Shown: positions 16,743 through 25,554 of the stretch, piece after piece
Layout of the letters: each line of letters begins with the position of its first letter
How positions within the stretch are numbered: position 1 is the first letter of the stretch
Assembly: GCA_020444265.1 (NCBI GenBank)
Contig: JAHLLH010000001.1
Coordinates: 718,094-782,093 of the forward strand
DNA: 64,000 nt
Reading direction: 5' to 3'
Source: a bacterium
GTDB taxonomy: Bacteria > Electryoneota > Electryoneia > Electryoneales > Electryoneaceae
Notes under the pieces: generated by a model
What the model saw: the letters and a program-made list of their open reading frames with translations, nothing else
What the model was told of the DNA's origin: nothing
Databases searched by the model: none
Translations under genes and position numbers: made by a program

Positions 16743-18296
16743 TCACAATGGTATGTTGCCGTGCTTCTTCTTCGGGTTGTGATCCACCTTGCTGTCCAAC
16801 ATTGCAAGTGCATTGATCAGCTTCGGACGAGTCTGATCGGGTTCGATCACCTCATCCACATAACCCCTCGCGGCCGCGATGTAGGGGTTTGCAAAGCGGT
16901 CACGGTATTCTTCGATGTACTCGGCGATCTTCTTGGCCTGTTCATCAGGATCATCGATCTGCGCAAGTTCCTTCCGGAAGACGATCTCCACTGCCCCTTC
17001 GGCTCCCATCACAGCAATTTCTGCGGAGGGCCAGGCGTAATTCAAGTCACCACGGATATGCTTCGAGTTCATCACGTCGTAGGCACCGCCGTAAGCCTTT
17101 CGTGTGATGACGGTGATCTTCGGGACGGTTGCCTCGCTGTAAGCGTAGAGTAGCTTCGCGCCGTTGGAGATGATGCCGTTCCACTCTTGATCGGTCCCGG
17201 GCAAGAAGCCCGGTACATCCTCGAAGGTGACAATCGGGATGTTGAAGGCATCGCAGAAACGGATGAACCTCGCCCCTTTGCGGCTGGAGTTAATGTCCAG
17301 CACCCCTGCCAGTACGGACGGTTGGTTGGCGATGATCCCGACCGATCGTCCGCCAAGGCGTGCGAACCCGACAATGATGTTTTCCGCCCAGGTCTCGTGC
17401 ACCTCGAACAGATCGCTATCATCAACCACCCGTTTGATCAGCTCGCGCATATCGTAGGGCTTGTTCGGGTTGTCCGGGACGATGGTATTAAGTTCCGCAT
17501 CCATGCGGTTGGTGGGATCGTCCGTCGGTTGAGACGGAGCATCTTCCATGTTGTTCTGCGGAATGAAGGAGACCAGTTTCCGCAGAGTGCTGATGGTCGC
17601 CATCTCATCATCGCAGGCGAAATGGGCCACGCCTGATTTCATCGCATGGCTGTCCGCGCCGCCGAGTTCCTCGCTGCTGACATCCTCATGGGTCACTGTT
17701 TTAACGACCTTCGGCCCGGTGACAAACATGTAGGAGGTGCCGCGTGTCATCACCACAAAGTCGGTGATCGCGGGGCTGTAGACCGCGCCGCCGGCGCAGG
17801 GCCCCATGATCGCGGAGATTTGCGGGACGACACCACTCGCGAGAGTGTTGCGCAGGAAGATGTCGGCATAGGCACCGAGGCTGACCACGCCTTCCTGTAC
17901 ACGCGCCCCGCCGGAATCATTCAATCCGATCACCGGAGCGCCCACCTTCATCGCCATGTCCATGATCTTGCAGATCTTGGCACCGTGCGCTTCGGAAAGC
18001 GTCCCGCCGATGACGCCAAAGTCCTGGGAGTAGACAAAGACCACGCGTCCATCGACACGGCCATACCCGGTCACAACTCCATCCCCGAGGTATTCGGTCT
18101 GATGGAAGCCGCTGTCCGTCTTGCGCGGGCGGACGAGCATGTCCACTTCCTCGAAGGTGCCTGGATCCACCAGCAAGTCGATCCGCTCACGAGCCGTCAG
18201 CTTCCCCTTCTTATGCTGCGTCTCGATCCGCGCCTCGCCCCCACCCAGCAGCGCCTGCGCCTTCAAGTCTCTCAGGTTGTTTAGTTTGTCACTCAT
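16743..18296 (-). CDS. pccB: Acyl-CoA carboxylase, carboxyltransferase (beta) subunit; propionyl-CoA carboxylase type
   Basis: A 517-residue biotin-dependent carboxyltransferase with the duplicated crotonase fold. It moves CO2 between carboxybiotin and an acyl-CoA (propionyl-CoA to methylmalonyl-CoA), or acts as the decarboxylase alpha subunit in sodium-pump decarboxylases. Visible: [21 protein letters not shown] at the N-terminus, the acyl-CoA site GGARVQEG and the biotin-site region [19 protein letters not shown] with AYGGAYDVM. Length is typical (510-520). Neither biotin carboxylase nor biotin carrier gene is adjacent, so PccB versus MmdA cannot be settled. CGAGGTG precedes the start. An AT-rich cassette now sits directly upstream, 43 bases away. 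Confidence 0.9.
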   Translation of the reverse strand: MSDKLNNLRDLKAQALLGGGEARIETQHKKGKLTARERIDLLVDPGTFEEVDMLVRPRKTDSGFHQTEYLGDGVVTGYGRVDGRVVFVYSQDFGVIGGTLSEAHGAKICKIMDMAMKVGAPVIGLNDSGGARVQEGVVSLGAYADIFLRNTLASGVVPQISAIMGPCAGGAVYSPAITDFVVMTRGTSYMFVTGPKVVKTVTHEDVSSEELGGADSHAMKSGVAHFACDDEMATISTLRKLVSFIPQNNMEDAPSQPTDDPTNRMDAELNTIVPDNPNKPYDMRELIKRVVDDSDLFEVHETWAENIIVGFARLGGRSVGIIANQPSVLAGVLDINSSRKGARFIRFCDAFNIPIVTFEDVPGFLPGTDQEWNGIISNGAKLLYAYSEATVPKITVITRKAYGGAYDVMNSKHIRGDLNYAWPSAEIAVMGAEGAVEIVFRKELAQIDDPDEQAKKIAEYIEEYRDRFANPYIAAARGYVDEVIEPDQTRPKLINALAMLDSKVDHNPKKKHGNIPL

Positions 18297-18339
18297 GACA
18301 CCTCGGGTCTTTCAGAACAGCTTTCCCATCGGCTGCAAA

Positions 18340-19401
18340 TTACAGACTCTCTATGATCTGCATGATATATTTATGCCTGATCATTCTTTCTCTCTTATTG
18401 TTAACTGCCTCTTTTGCAGCAATTGTATATTCCTCTGGCACCGATTTTTCGAACTCCAACAACTTCTCTCTTAATTTACCAAGCTTTTCAGTTTTTGCTT
18501 CATCGTCCCATTCATACAACACACACATTAGGCTAAACCAATTTGACTTGTTTCTCCAATATGATTTTTCTGGAAGTTTTAGGGCTTTATAGATTGCCGC
18601 TAGCAGCTCCAATACATCCACTATTACATCCTTATACTCAAAATCACTACTATATAACTCAAGATTTTTCTTTACGTTATCATTCCTATTATAATACCCA
18701 CCTATTATCGTCGACATCAAGTTCAGTGTAAACATTAAATGCACTTTTCTACTCAATTCATACGAAGTAAATATTTCATCATCTAGCATCAAACTTTTGT
18801 ACGACTTTACTTTCTTCTTTTTAGCCCAAAGTTTAGACTCTTTCGGGACATTTGGATCCCATATCATAGGTTTATCTTCATCGTCGTTCAAGTTTAACTC
18901 ACCACTAAGGAGTTTCGCGACGATCATAAACTCCGAAGGGGCAAATTCAGTGGCTAATTTTTCTATCATCGTCAGCGAAAAATATGTTCTGTTGAGTCTA
19001 TTAAATATATCAATTATCCTCTTATCATTATCATGCATGTCAAGTTCAATAATTGCCACTTTATATTTGAAAAAATCACCCTTCTCTTCTTCACTCATTT
19101 CCTCGTAAAACCGTCCTTCTACATCAAATTTATTCTCTATAAATTCCATTATACTACCTAGCCTTTGCTGGCCGTCAACCACACAATACGTCGCTTGCAT
19201 AGTATTAACGTCAATCGTCCCCCTTGATATGAATATCTGCGGGAAGGGATATCCCAAAAGAATTGTTTTTATAAATTCTTGTTTATGTAGGTCACGCCAA
19301 ACCATATTTCTCTGAAAATATGGAGATAGCACCAATTTTTCGTCTTTAATATCATTTATAATACTAAGAAGGCTATCCGACCTTACTTCATAGTTCAACA
19401 T
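18340..19401 (-). CDS. DUF262 (GmrS/ParB-like) protein, candidate defence component
   Basis: A 353-residue protein whose first half is a DUF262 domain: PYFQRNMVW at residues 27-35, VDGQQRLGSI at 75-84 (the DGQQR signature) and IFNRLNRT at 132-139. In GmrSD-type type IV restriction systems this ParB/Srx-like fold binds and hydrolyses NTP. The usual partner domain DUF1524 (an HNH nuclease) is not seen in the second half, which is helical and ends NNKRERMIRHKYIMQIIESL. The gene is markedly AT-rich compared with its neighbours, which points to transfer. It follows the NTase-like gene by 13 bases, so the two form a cassette. Function in defence is inferred from the domain's known associations. Confidence 0.82.
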   Translation of the reverse strand: MLNYEVRSDSLLSIINDIKDEKLVLSPYFQRNMVWRDLHKQEFIKTILLGYPFPQIFISRGTIDVNTMQATYCVVDGQQRLGSIMEFIENKFDVEGRFYEEMSEEEKGDFFKYKVAIIELDMHDNDKRIIDIFNRLNRTYFSLTMIEKLATEFAPSEFMIVAKLLSGELNLNDDEDKPMIWDPNVPKESKLWAKKKKVKSYKSLMLDDEIFTSYELSRKVHLMFTLNLMSTIIGGYYNRNDNVKKNLELYSSDFEYKDVIVDVLELLAAIYKALKLPEKSYWRNKSNWFSLMCVLYEWDDEAKTEKLGKLREKLLEFEKSVPEEYTIAAKEAVNNKRERMIRHKYIMQIIESL

Positions 19402-19414
19402 CGCTTACCCCTCC

Positions 19415-19972
19415 TTACGGAACAATCCTTTTTTGACTCTCTTCAAATAACTGATAAGAGGCGAATATTCCAATACTAATATGCGAAAACAAAGTAGAAT
19501 GCCTTCTTGACAGGCTTGACATCTTCGTTTCCCAATACCGCTTTAAATTAGAAGTTGGAAGTAAATCAGGGCGCAACCAACCTCTTGCATGATACAACAA
19601 AAAGGAATGAAAGAGAGAATCACCATTGTCTTTTCTCGGAAACTTGCTGGTATCACTAAGATATCGAGTATCCTTACAAATTTCCTGTGTGTAATTATTG
19701 TATAAGCGAGAATCAACAACTGCTAAATCCAGGTCGGACACTGCAGCTTCAAATTTTCTCTTTTTTGTTGGACTAACTCCGAAATGAGCAGATCCGATAA
19801 TATAGATAGAATAAATGTCGACTTCGAATATACTTGCTACATCTTGGAGTATAGAGTATATAACCGACTCATTTCCTGCTACTATTGATGAGGGAAGAAC
19901 TTTGAAAGCTTTTTTTACAATCTGATCTTTAGCTAGTTTTTCATTAAGAACTGCTGAAATATCTTTAAGCAT
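19415..19972 (-). CDS. Nucleotidyltransferase-fold protein, partner of the DUF262 gene
   Basis: A 185-residue protein with a pol-beta-type nucleotidyltransferase signature: a helix and strand leading into IYIIGSAHFGV (Gly60-Ser61) and, after a longer than usual insertion, SDLDLAVVD with the two metal-binding aspartates Asp80 and Asp82. The C-terminal half is helical with no further motif; a third catalytic carboxylate was not identified with certainty. GGAGAT lies seven bases before the ATG. It is AT-rich like the DUF262 gene behind it and starts only 18 bases after the VWA gene, so it may ride on that operon's transcription. Minimal NTases act as toxins, antitoxins or messenger synthases in defence; which applies here is open. 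Confidence 0.72.
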   Translation of the reverse strand: MLKDISAVLNEKLAKDQIVKKAFKVLPSSIVAGNESVIYSILQDVASIFEVDIYSIYIIGSAHFGVSPTKKRKFEAAVSDLDLAVVDSRLYNNYTQEICKDTRYLSDTSKFPRKDNGDSLFHSFLLYHARGWLRPDLLPTSNLKRYWETKMSSLSRRHSTLFSHISIGIFASYQLFEESQKRIVP

Positions 19973-19990
19973 TTCATCATCTCCAGATAC

Positions 19991-22114
19991 CTACACCATC
20001 CCAGTCCTCGTCCTGACAAGCCACTCAACGGCCAGCAGTCCCACCACGAGCAGCAAGGTAAGCCAGAGGCCGAAGGGACGCCATGTTCCGGCGATTTCTT
20101 CTACACCTTCTTCCAGGGGTAGACGCTCCGAAAGCGAGGCGACCTCGTCGGGCAGCAGGAACTCGCCGCCTGTGGCTTGGGCGATGCTGCGCAAACGGTC
20201 GGGACGCATCCTCAATTCGGCGTGCTCGAGGTGGAAAGGATCGACCATGAACTCAGTATCCCGACGGATGGTCTGCCCGTCCATTTGCACATCGGCAGTC
20301 ACCGTGTAGCGTCCTTCGCCCCACGGCGCGACCTCAGCACGGTAGCGTCCCCCACCCAGCCCACGGAACTCGACGGTCCGTTCGCTGCTACCATGCTTGA
20401 CCTGCGCGGTAATTCGTGCGTTGTCGACCGGGCGGCGGGCTTCATCCCTCACCTGAACCTGCAACTCAGCAGCTGATCCACCAGAGATCAGGTCTCGTGA
20501 GGAAGCCAGGGAGACCTGTTCTTCCTGCTCAGAGGTGACCAGGAACCGGAGAATGCGGTCCAGCAGGGCACGGAATTGAGCGCCGGATGGGTCCTCGGTG
20601 CGCCGCCCCAGGTCCCACTTGAACAGACCGCCTGCGAACCATGCGAGGGTCCGTGGTGAGGAGGTGACCGATACGATCGCCCGTCCCTGCTCCTGCGGCC
20701 CACCATCAGCGAGGGTGATACCACGCTCCGTCTCAAAGGGCGGCAACCACAACGGTGGGGGAACATCGGCCGATTCAAACCAATTGCCATCGGTAGTAAG
20801 GATCGCGTGCGGCGCAGTCGGGAGAACGGGAACCGCATCCCGCAAAGGACGAGTTCGGACCCCACCAAGCCGTTGCTCGAGAATCGTCAGCGCTCGTCGA
20901 TCCGGTTCACCGCCGGTTACAATCATCATCGGCAGGGTACTGTCCGTCAAACGTTGGACCAACTCTAGTCCAGCGCCCGAAAAGGGTTGCTGGCATAGTA
21001 GTACGGCGGCGTCAAAGGTCGAAAGATCAGCCGCCGAGTTGTAGGAACCCCGTACCGGGTTCCTGCGACGTCCCCCACCAATCAACACGGTCACATCGGT
21101 ATCAGGGTCCCCCTCGAGGGCGCGAGCCAGCGCGCCGGCATCAGCATTGGGTGCACCAGCGTAGAGCAGCACAGAACGTCGTCGCTCCGCAGCACGCAGA
21201 GTTGTTCGGCGACGGTTGTTCGTTGTATCGACCTCGCCCGCAAGCTGTTCCACCTCAACCTGCCAGGCGTTGATGCCAGCACGTTCCGGGGTGACATCGA
21301 AATGGACGGTCTGCTCGCTCCATGAACCCTCGAGGGTAACCGTTTTACTTTCGACTTGAACACCCAGCTCATTCAGCAGACGTACCCGAACCCTCTCCCC
21401 CTCCATCCCCGTCGCGCGCAGGGTGGCATCCAACGGCTGCGCTTCGCCGACATAACCCTCTCCAGTTCCGGCAAGGGTTGAAAGGACGAGATCACGAGGA
21501 GGCAGAGAATCACCGATTGCCACGGCATACACAGGAACAACCAGGTCGCGTGCTGCGGAAGCCGGTGCCTGTCCACGGTTCACCGCACCATCGCTGAACA
21601 GAAGCACGGCATCCGGCAGACCTTCGGGCAGGGTGGCTAATTCACGCAGGGAACGGTCCAGATCAGTCACCGGACCGTCCAACTCTGGCAGTTGGCCTTC
21701 ACCTATCGAGGCAAGGTTGCTGTCAAACCTGTACCACTGCCAATCGATACGATCTTTCAGCTCACTGAATGGCGTTTCATCCAGTGCCTTTTGAAGCTGG
21801 GCAGCCCGCTCCCCGCGTCCATCCTGAAGCCCCATCGATTCGCTGCCATCAACCAGGACCGCGATCCGTGTCTTGACAGGCCGTTCAAACGACCAGTGCA
21901 TGGCGAATTGAACAATCAGCAGCCATGTGGCGACCAGGGCGAGGGCACGCAGCACCGCGAGGGCGATACGTCCAGCGCGTGGCAGGGGTGGACGGGTGAA
22001 ACGGTAGGAGAATAGCGCCAGGCCGACAAGCGCGAGGACTCCCAACCACACCCAACCCTGGCCGATCGAGCTTTGCAAACTGATGGCGAGGAGTGGGGAG
22101 TGCGGGATTACCAT
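19991..22114 (-). CDS. VWA-domain membrane protein
   Basis: A 707-residue inner-membrane protein. Two helices at about residues 21-37 and 50-72 precede a von Willebrand A domain with an intact MIDAS start (DGSES, 89-93). A long periplasmic part follows, with Ig-like segments and a class I glutamine-amidotransferase-like region (around MMIVTGGEPD), and a C-terminal helix at about 682-700. This arrangement is seen in BatA-like proteins and in membrane proteins of unknown role near cell-envelope genes. The start overlaps the tsaD stop by seven bases with no strong Shine-Dalgarno site, which indicates translational coupling. The molecular function is unknown. Confidence 0.8.
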   Translation of the reverse strand: MVIPHSPLLAISLQSSIGQGWVWLGVLALVGLALFSYRFTRPPLPRAGRIALAVLRALALVATWLLIVQFAMHWSFERPVKTRIAVLVDGSESMGLQDGRGERAAQLQKALDETPFSELKDRIDWQWYRFDSNLASIGEGQLPELDGPVTDLDRSLRELATLPEGLPDAVLLFSDGAVNRGQAPASAARDLVVPVYAVAIGDSLPPRDLVLSTLAGTGEGYVGEAQPLDATLRATGMEGERVRVRLLNELGVQVESKTVTLEGSWSEQTVHFDVTPERAGINAWQVEVEQLAGEVDTTNNRRRTTLRAAERRRSVLLYAGAPNADAGALARALEGDPDTDVTVLIGGGRRRNPVRGSYNSAADLSTFDAAVLLCQQPFSGAGLELVQRLTDSTLPMMIVTGGEPDRRALTILEQRLGGVRTRPLRDAVPVLPTAPHAILTTDGNWFESADVPPPLWLPPFETERGITLADGGPQEQGRAIVSVTSSPRTLAWFAGGLFKWDLGRRTEDPSGAQFRALLDRILRFLVTSEQEEQVSLASSRDLISGGSAAELQVQVRDEARRPVDNARITAQVKHGSSERTVEFRGLGGGRYRAEVAPWGEGRYTVTADVQMDGQTIRRDTEFMVDPFHLEHAELRMRPDRLRSIAQATGGEFLLPDEVASLSERLPLEEGVEEIAGTWRPFGLWLTLLLVVGLLAVEWLVRTRTGMV

Positions 22115-23121
22115 TCGGGAACCAGGCTTAGGTTGGGATCGGCTTCAATCTCGAGGGAGTCGGCTCCACGTTCCTGCAGCATACGATAGCCGACATAGGC
22201 AATCATCGCGGCGTTGTCCGTACAAAATTCAAAAGGAGGAACAAGCAGGGAAACATTGTGACGGCGTGCCAGCCCTTCAAGTCGCCTGCGCAGCAGCTTG
22301 TTCGCCGCCACACCGCCGCCAATCATCAGGCTACGGTAGCTGTCATTTTCAAGGGCGCGGTCGGCGCGAAGCAGCAGCTGAACGATGACCGCATCCTGGA
22401 AGGAGGCGGCGACATCGGCACGCCACTCCTCCCCATCTCGCTCCGTTTCCAATCGCTTGATCTCACGCATGGCAGCACTTTTCAGGCCTGAATAGCTGAA
22501 ATCAAAGGGGGATTGGGTGGTTGCGACTGCGAAGGGATGCTTGGATGGATCCCCACCTTCGGCCAGCTTCGACAGCTTGGCACCTGCCGGATAAGGAATG
22601 CCGAGCAATCCCCCGACCTTGTCGAAGGCTTCGCCAGCAGCATCATCCAACGTGCCACCGAGGTAGGTGTATTTTCCGAATCCATCGATCCGAATCAACT
22701 CCGTATGTCCACCGCTGACCAACAAGCCGAGCGCAGGGAGCGAAAGGGTTTCGCCACCCGCCTCCACCGCCCAGAGATGACCTTCGAGGTGGTTCACTCC
22801 GGCAAGCGGGATGTTGAGTGCGGTTGCAAGCCCCTTGGCATAGCTCAAGCCGACCAGCAGAGCACCGATCAGGCCGGGCCCTCGTGTCGCGGCAACGCCA
22901 TCCAATTGCGACAAGGACCAACCCGCATCCGCGAGGGTCTCCTGGACCATCAACGACAAGGTTTTCTGATGGAGACGGCTGGCGAGTTCCGGGACAACTC
23001 CACCCCAACGGGCGTGAATTTCCTGGGTGGCGACACGGTTGGAGACCAAACGGCCATCCTCAACGAGGGCAACCGCGGTTTCATCGCACGAACTTTCAAT
23101 TCCTATCACCCGAAAGGGCAT
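22108..23121 (-). CDS. tsaD: tRNA N6-adenosine threonylcarbamoyltransferase
   Basis: A 337-residue Kae1/TsaD/Qri7 family ATPase that transfers threonylcarbamoyl to A37 of ANN-decoding tRNAs (t6A). The ASKHA-fold signatures are present: GIESSCDETAVALV at the N-terminus, metal ligands His111 and His115 (HLEGH), SGGHTEL, and the late phosphate motif GGGVAANKLLR. Length is typical. It overlaps the YbbR gene stop by one base (TGATG) and the VWA gene by seven bases, so the three are coupled in one operon. TsaB, TsaC and TsaE are not in the window. Confidence 0.96.
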   Translation of the reverse strand: MPFRVIGIESSCDETAVALVEDGRLVSNRVATQEIHARWGGVVPELASRLHQKTLSLMVQETLADAGWSLSQLDGVAATRGPGLIGALLVGLSYAKGLATALNIPLAGVNHLEGHLWAVEAGGETLSLPALGLLVSGGHTELIRIDGFGKYTYLGGTLDDAAGEAFDKVGGLLGIPYPAGAKLSKLAEGGDPSKHPFAVATTQSPFDFSYSGLKSAAMREIKRLETERDGEEWRADVAASFQDAVIVQLLLRADRALENDSYRSLMIGGGVAANKLLRRRLEGLARRHNVSLLVPPFEFCTDNAAMIAYVGYRMLQERGADSLEIEADPNLSLVPEW

Positions 23122-24065
23122 CAGGGCCCCTCCGTGCGTTCCAGACGGACTCGCACCAGGTCCGGATTCAGATCCTTCAGTTCAATCCCCAGAGGCAAGG
23201 CCACACCGGGCTCGTAATCACGTATCGAGGAACGCCAGCGACGCATATCGAGGTAGACGCTGATCGAATCCGCCGTCAACTGTGCCAAACGTTCGCTCGG
23301 ACCCTGCACACGAACATCCACGGTCGAGGGTTCCAGAATAGCGGAGCGACCAAAGGGAACCTGGCGGGCGCTGATTGGGACACGTTGTATCAAGCGCTCC
23401 CCGATCTTGTCAATGACAATCTGCGACCGGACCTGAGTCGGAGTAATACGCATCCGTTCATCAGGCACGATCACCGGGATTTCCTGCTCGGTGGATTCCT
23501 TTAACCCAACAAAGATTCGCTCTTCCGTCTCGATGCGTCGCAACCGCCGAACCAGGCTCTGCGGTCCGCTGACGGTCACACTTTCAGGCGAAGTAGAAAC
23601 GGGCTTGCTCAGAATGTAGCCCGGCTCGGGTTGCACCTCGACGCGAGGGACTATCGGGAGACGCTGAACAAGCTTATCCTCGAGCCGAATATTGACCGTG
23701 TCCGGTCCGATGATGTACAACGGTTCAACTGCAATCCCGGGCGGCACAACGACATAGTCGGTTAAAATCGGGTAGTCGTAGAAGTAGTTGATCGTGTGAA
23801 TATCGAGTTCCAGCCGTGCAGGCTGGATGTACTTCATGATGAGCAGGTCTTTCCCCGCCCCGGCAAAGCGCACGGATACTGCCCCAGGGACATCTGAGAC
23901 AAGGATTTTATCCTCTTTCATGTCCACGATATCGAGGGGAACATCAATCCCGGTCTCGTAGGTCTGGTTGGTCACCACAAAAAACCAGAGCAAAATGGCG
24001 AGGAGGAACATGTAGAGCTTCACCTGCCAGTTTCGCTTCAGTCTTTGAACGATGCGATTTTTCAT
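23121..24065 (-). CDS. YbbR-domain membrane-anchored protein (CdaR-like)
   Basis: A 314-residue protein: one N-terminal membrane helix (residues 16-34, KLYMFLLAILLWFFVVTNQ) then about three YbbR repeats outside the membrane, each recognisable by the VTVSGPQSLV-type and VDVRVQGPSERL-type turns. In Firmicutes, YbbR/CdaR regulates the diadenylate cyclase CdaA encoded next to it; no cdaA lies beside this gene here, so a c-di-AMP link is uncertain. It opens the ybbR-tsaD-VWA operon. Confidence 0.82.
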   Translation of the reverse strand: MKNRIVQRLKRNWQVKLYMFLLAILLWFFVVTNQTYETGIDVPLDIVDMKEDKILVSDVPGAVSVRFAGAGKDLLIMKYIQPARLELDIHTINYFYDYPILTDYVVVPPGIAVEPLYIIGPDTVNIRLEDKLVQRLPIVPRVEVQPEPGYILSKPVSTSPESVTVSGPQSLVRRLRRIETEERIFVGLKESTEQEIPVIVPDERMRITPTQVRSQIVIDKIGERLIQRVPISARQVPFGRSAILEPSTVDVRVQGPSERLAQLTADSISVYLDMRRWRSSIRDYEPGVALPLGIELKDLNPDLVRVRLERTEGP

Positions 24066-24172
24066 CGGTTGGGTGCCTGCGGGATAGACGTTGACTCAGT
24101 TTCCATGTTCGCAATCTGCTGCTCAAGGTACAATGCAGACAACCAGCTTGCCAGTCACCTGCAATAGGTCAC

Positions 24173-25300
24173 TCAGGGTTGCTGAGACTGCATCGAGACC
24201 CTCTCCATTTGTTCCTCAAGCCAGAGGACAAGATCGAGCACCATCTCATCGGACAATTCATGCTCCGCAGGATACATACGGAGGGTAACGTCTACCCCTG
24301 AGGTTTCGCACAATTCTTCGATGATCGACGCTTCCGACTTGGTCACCTCACGATCATTTGAACCGTGCCCGAGGAAAATGCTGGTACCTGCTTGCTTCAG
24401 TTGGTCAAATCGAACACGTTCACGGTGGGATTCGGGGAGATATCCCGCAATGGATGCAATCCCCTGCCAGGGAGCAGGATGTTCCAGCCCGGCCAGCAAA
24501 GCTGCCGCGCCGCCCTGCGCATAGCCGACCAAGTAGATATTCTCGGGGTCCACAGATTCGGTTTCCATCAGGGACTGAACGAGATCCGCATACCAATCGG
24601 CGGAGAGAGCGCGTGCATTGGTGGCAGCATCGGCAGCACCAGTTAAAGCGAGGTCGCGTGGCCAGTACTCAAACCCACCTCGCGCCTCCTCAACCGGATA
24701 AGGTGCACGCGGAATCGCATAGAGCACATTTGGCACCGCCATCCTCTCTACCAGGTCACGCATGTCTTTTATGTCCTGGCCCCGGTCATGCAGCAGGACA
24801 ATCAAAGGCACAGGCTTGTTCTCATCCGGAACGTATCCAGGTGATTTGACCACCATGCAGGGAGTCAGGGCCGATTGGCGTACGTATAAATATTCCTCCC
24901 GTTCAACACCACTCGCGATGTGTGCCGCAGCTGTTCCCATTCTTTTCAGGATGGCTTCGAATCGTTTGTGCGATCGCACCGCCTTCAAATCGGGATCACC
25001 AGCTGTCCAGGCTGAATCGGTCCAACCCGCAGTGCAGGCATTTTCCAGTGTCGCTAACGCTCCCAGGGTATCTCCCAGCAACGCTCGTGTGCAGGCAAAA
25101 TTGTACCAGCTCACATAATCGGAGGGGTCAGCTTCCAACCACTGTTCAAAGAGATCCCGAGCCAGGGGAAGATCACCCGCGACAAGCGCACGTTCAGCGA
25201 GAGTCGCTTTGCTCGGATCGCCGGGACGAGCCATCAGACCTGTACAGAAGATCAGTACGAGCAGGGGGACAAGCACAATTGCGGTTCTCAATCGAGACAT
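24173..25300 (-). CDS. Secreted alpha/beta-hydrolase-like protein with N-terminal TPR-like part; nucleophile Ser missing
   Basis: A 375-residue protein with a signal peptide (residues 1-25), a short tetratricopeptide-like region (about 32-120: AERALVAGDLPLARDLFEQWLEADP) and a phospholipase/carboxylesterase-type hydrolase domain (PLIVLLHDRGQD at 165-176). The nucleophile elbow reads GYAQG (259-263), so Ala261 stands where Ser is expected, while Asp316 (HGSNDRE) and His347 (AEHEL) are kept. It may be a binding protein derived from an esterase or may use an unrecognised mechanism. ATG 25300 is chosen for CGGAGAAG upstream. It stands alone, divergent from the GH13 gene. Confidence 0.78.
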   Translation of the reverse strand: MSRLRTAIVLVPLLVLIFCTGLMARPGDPSKATLAERALVAGDLPLARDLFEQWLEADPSDYVSWYNFACTRALLGDTLGALATLENACTAGWTDSAWTAGDPDLKAVRSHKRFEAILKRMGTAAAHIASGVEREEYLYVRQSALTPCMVVKSPGYVPDENKPVPLIVLLHDRGQDIKDMRDLVERMAVPNVLYAIPRAPYPVEEARGGFEYWPRDLALTGAADAATNARALSADWYADLVQSLMETESVDPENIYLVGYAQGGAAALLAGLEHPAPWQGIASIAGYLPESHRERVRFDQLKQAGTSIFLGHGSNDREVTKSEASIIEELCETSGVDVTLRMYPAEHELSDEMVLDLVLWLEEQMERVSMQSQQP

Positions 25301-25554
25301 GAACACTTCTCCGGAGATCAGCTGGGGGATTCGAGCCATCATTCGCAGTAAATCGTGCATGCAGAAACCAATGCTCTACAATCGGGAATATAGCCTGTTT
25401 CTCAACAAAGTGTCCCTTTCCACCTCTGCTTTCGAAAGAAAGCATTCCAGATGCCTTTCGGAAAGGAGATCATCGCTTGCTGAGGGCGTTTGGCATGATC
25501 TACTTTGAGCAATTCCGCTGACTCGTCAGCCAATCGCTCAAGGACATTGCCCGC

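Noticed and set aside
18340..19401. Complete GmrSD restriction enzyme
   Set aside because: Only the DUF262 part is recognisable; no HNH/DUF1524 signature is present in the C-terminal half.
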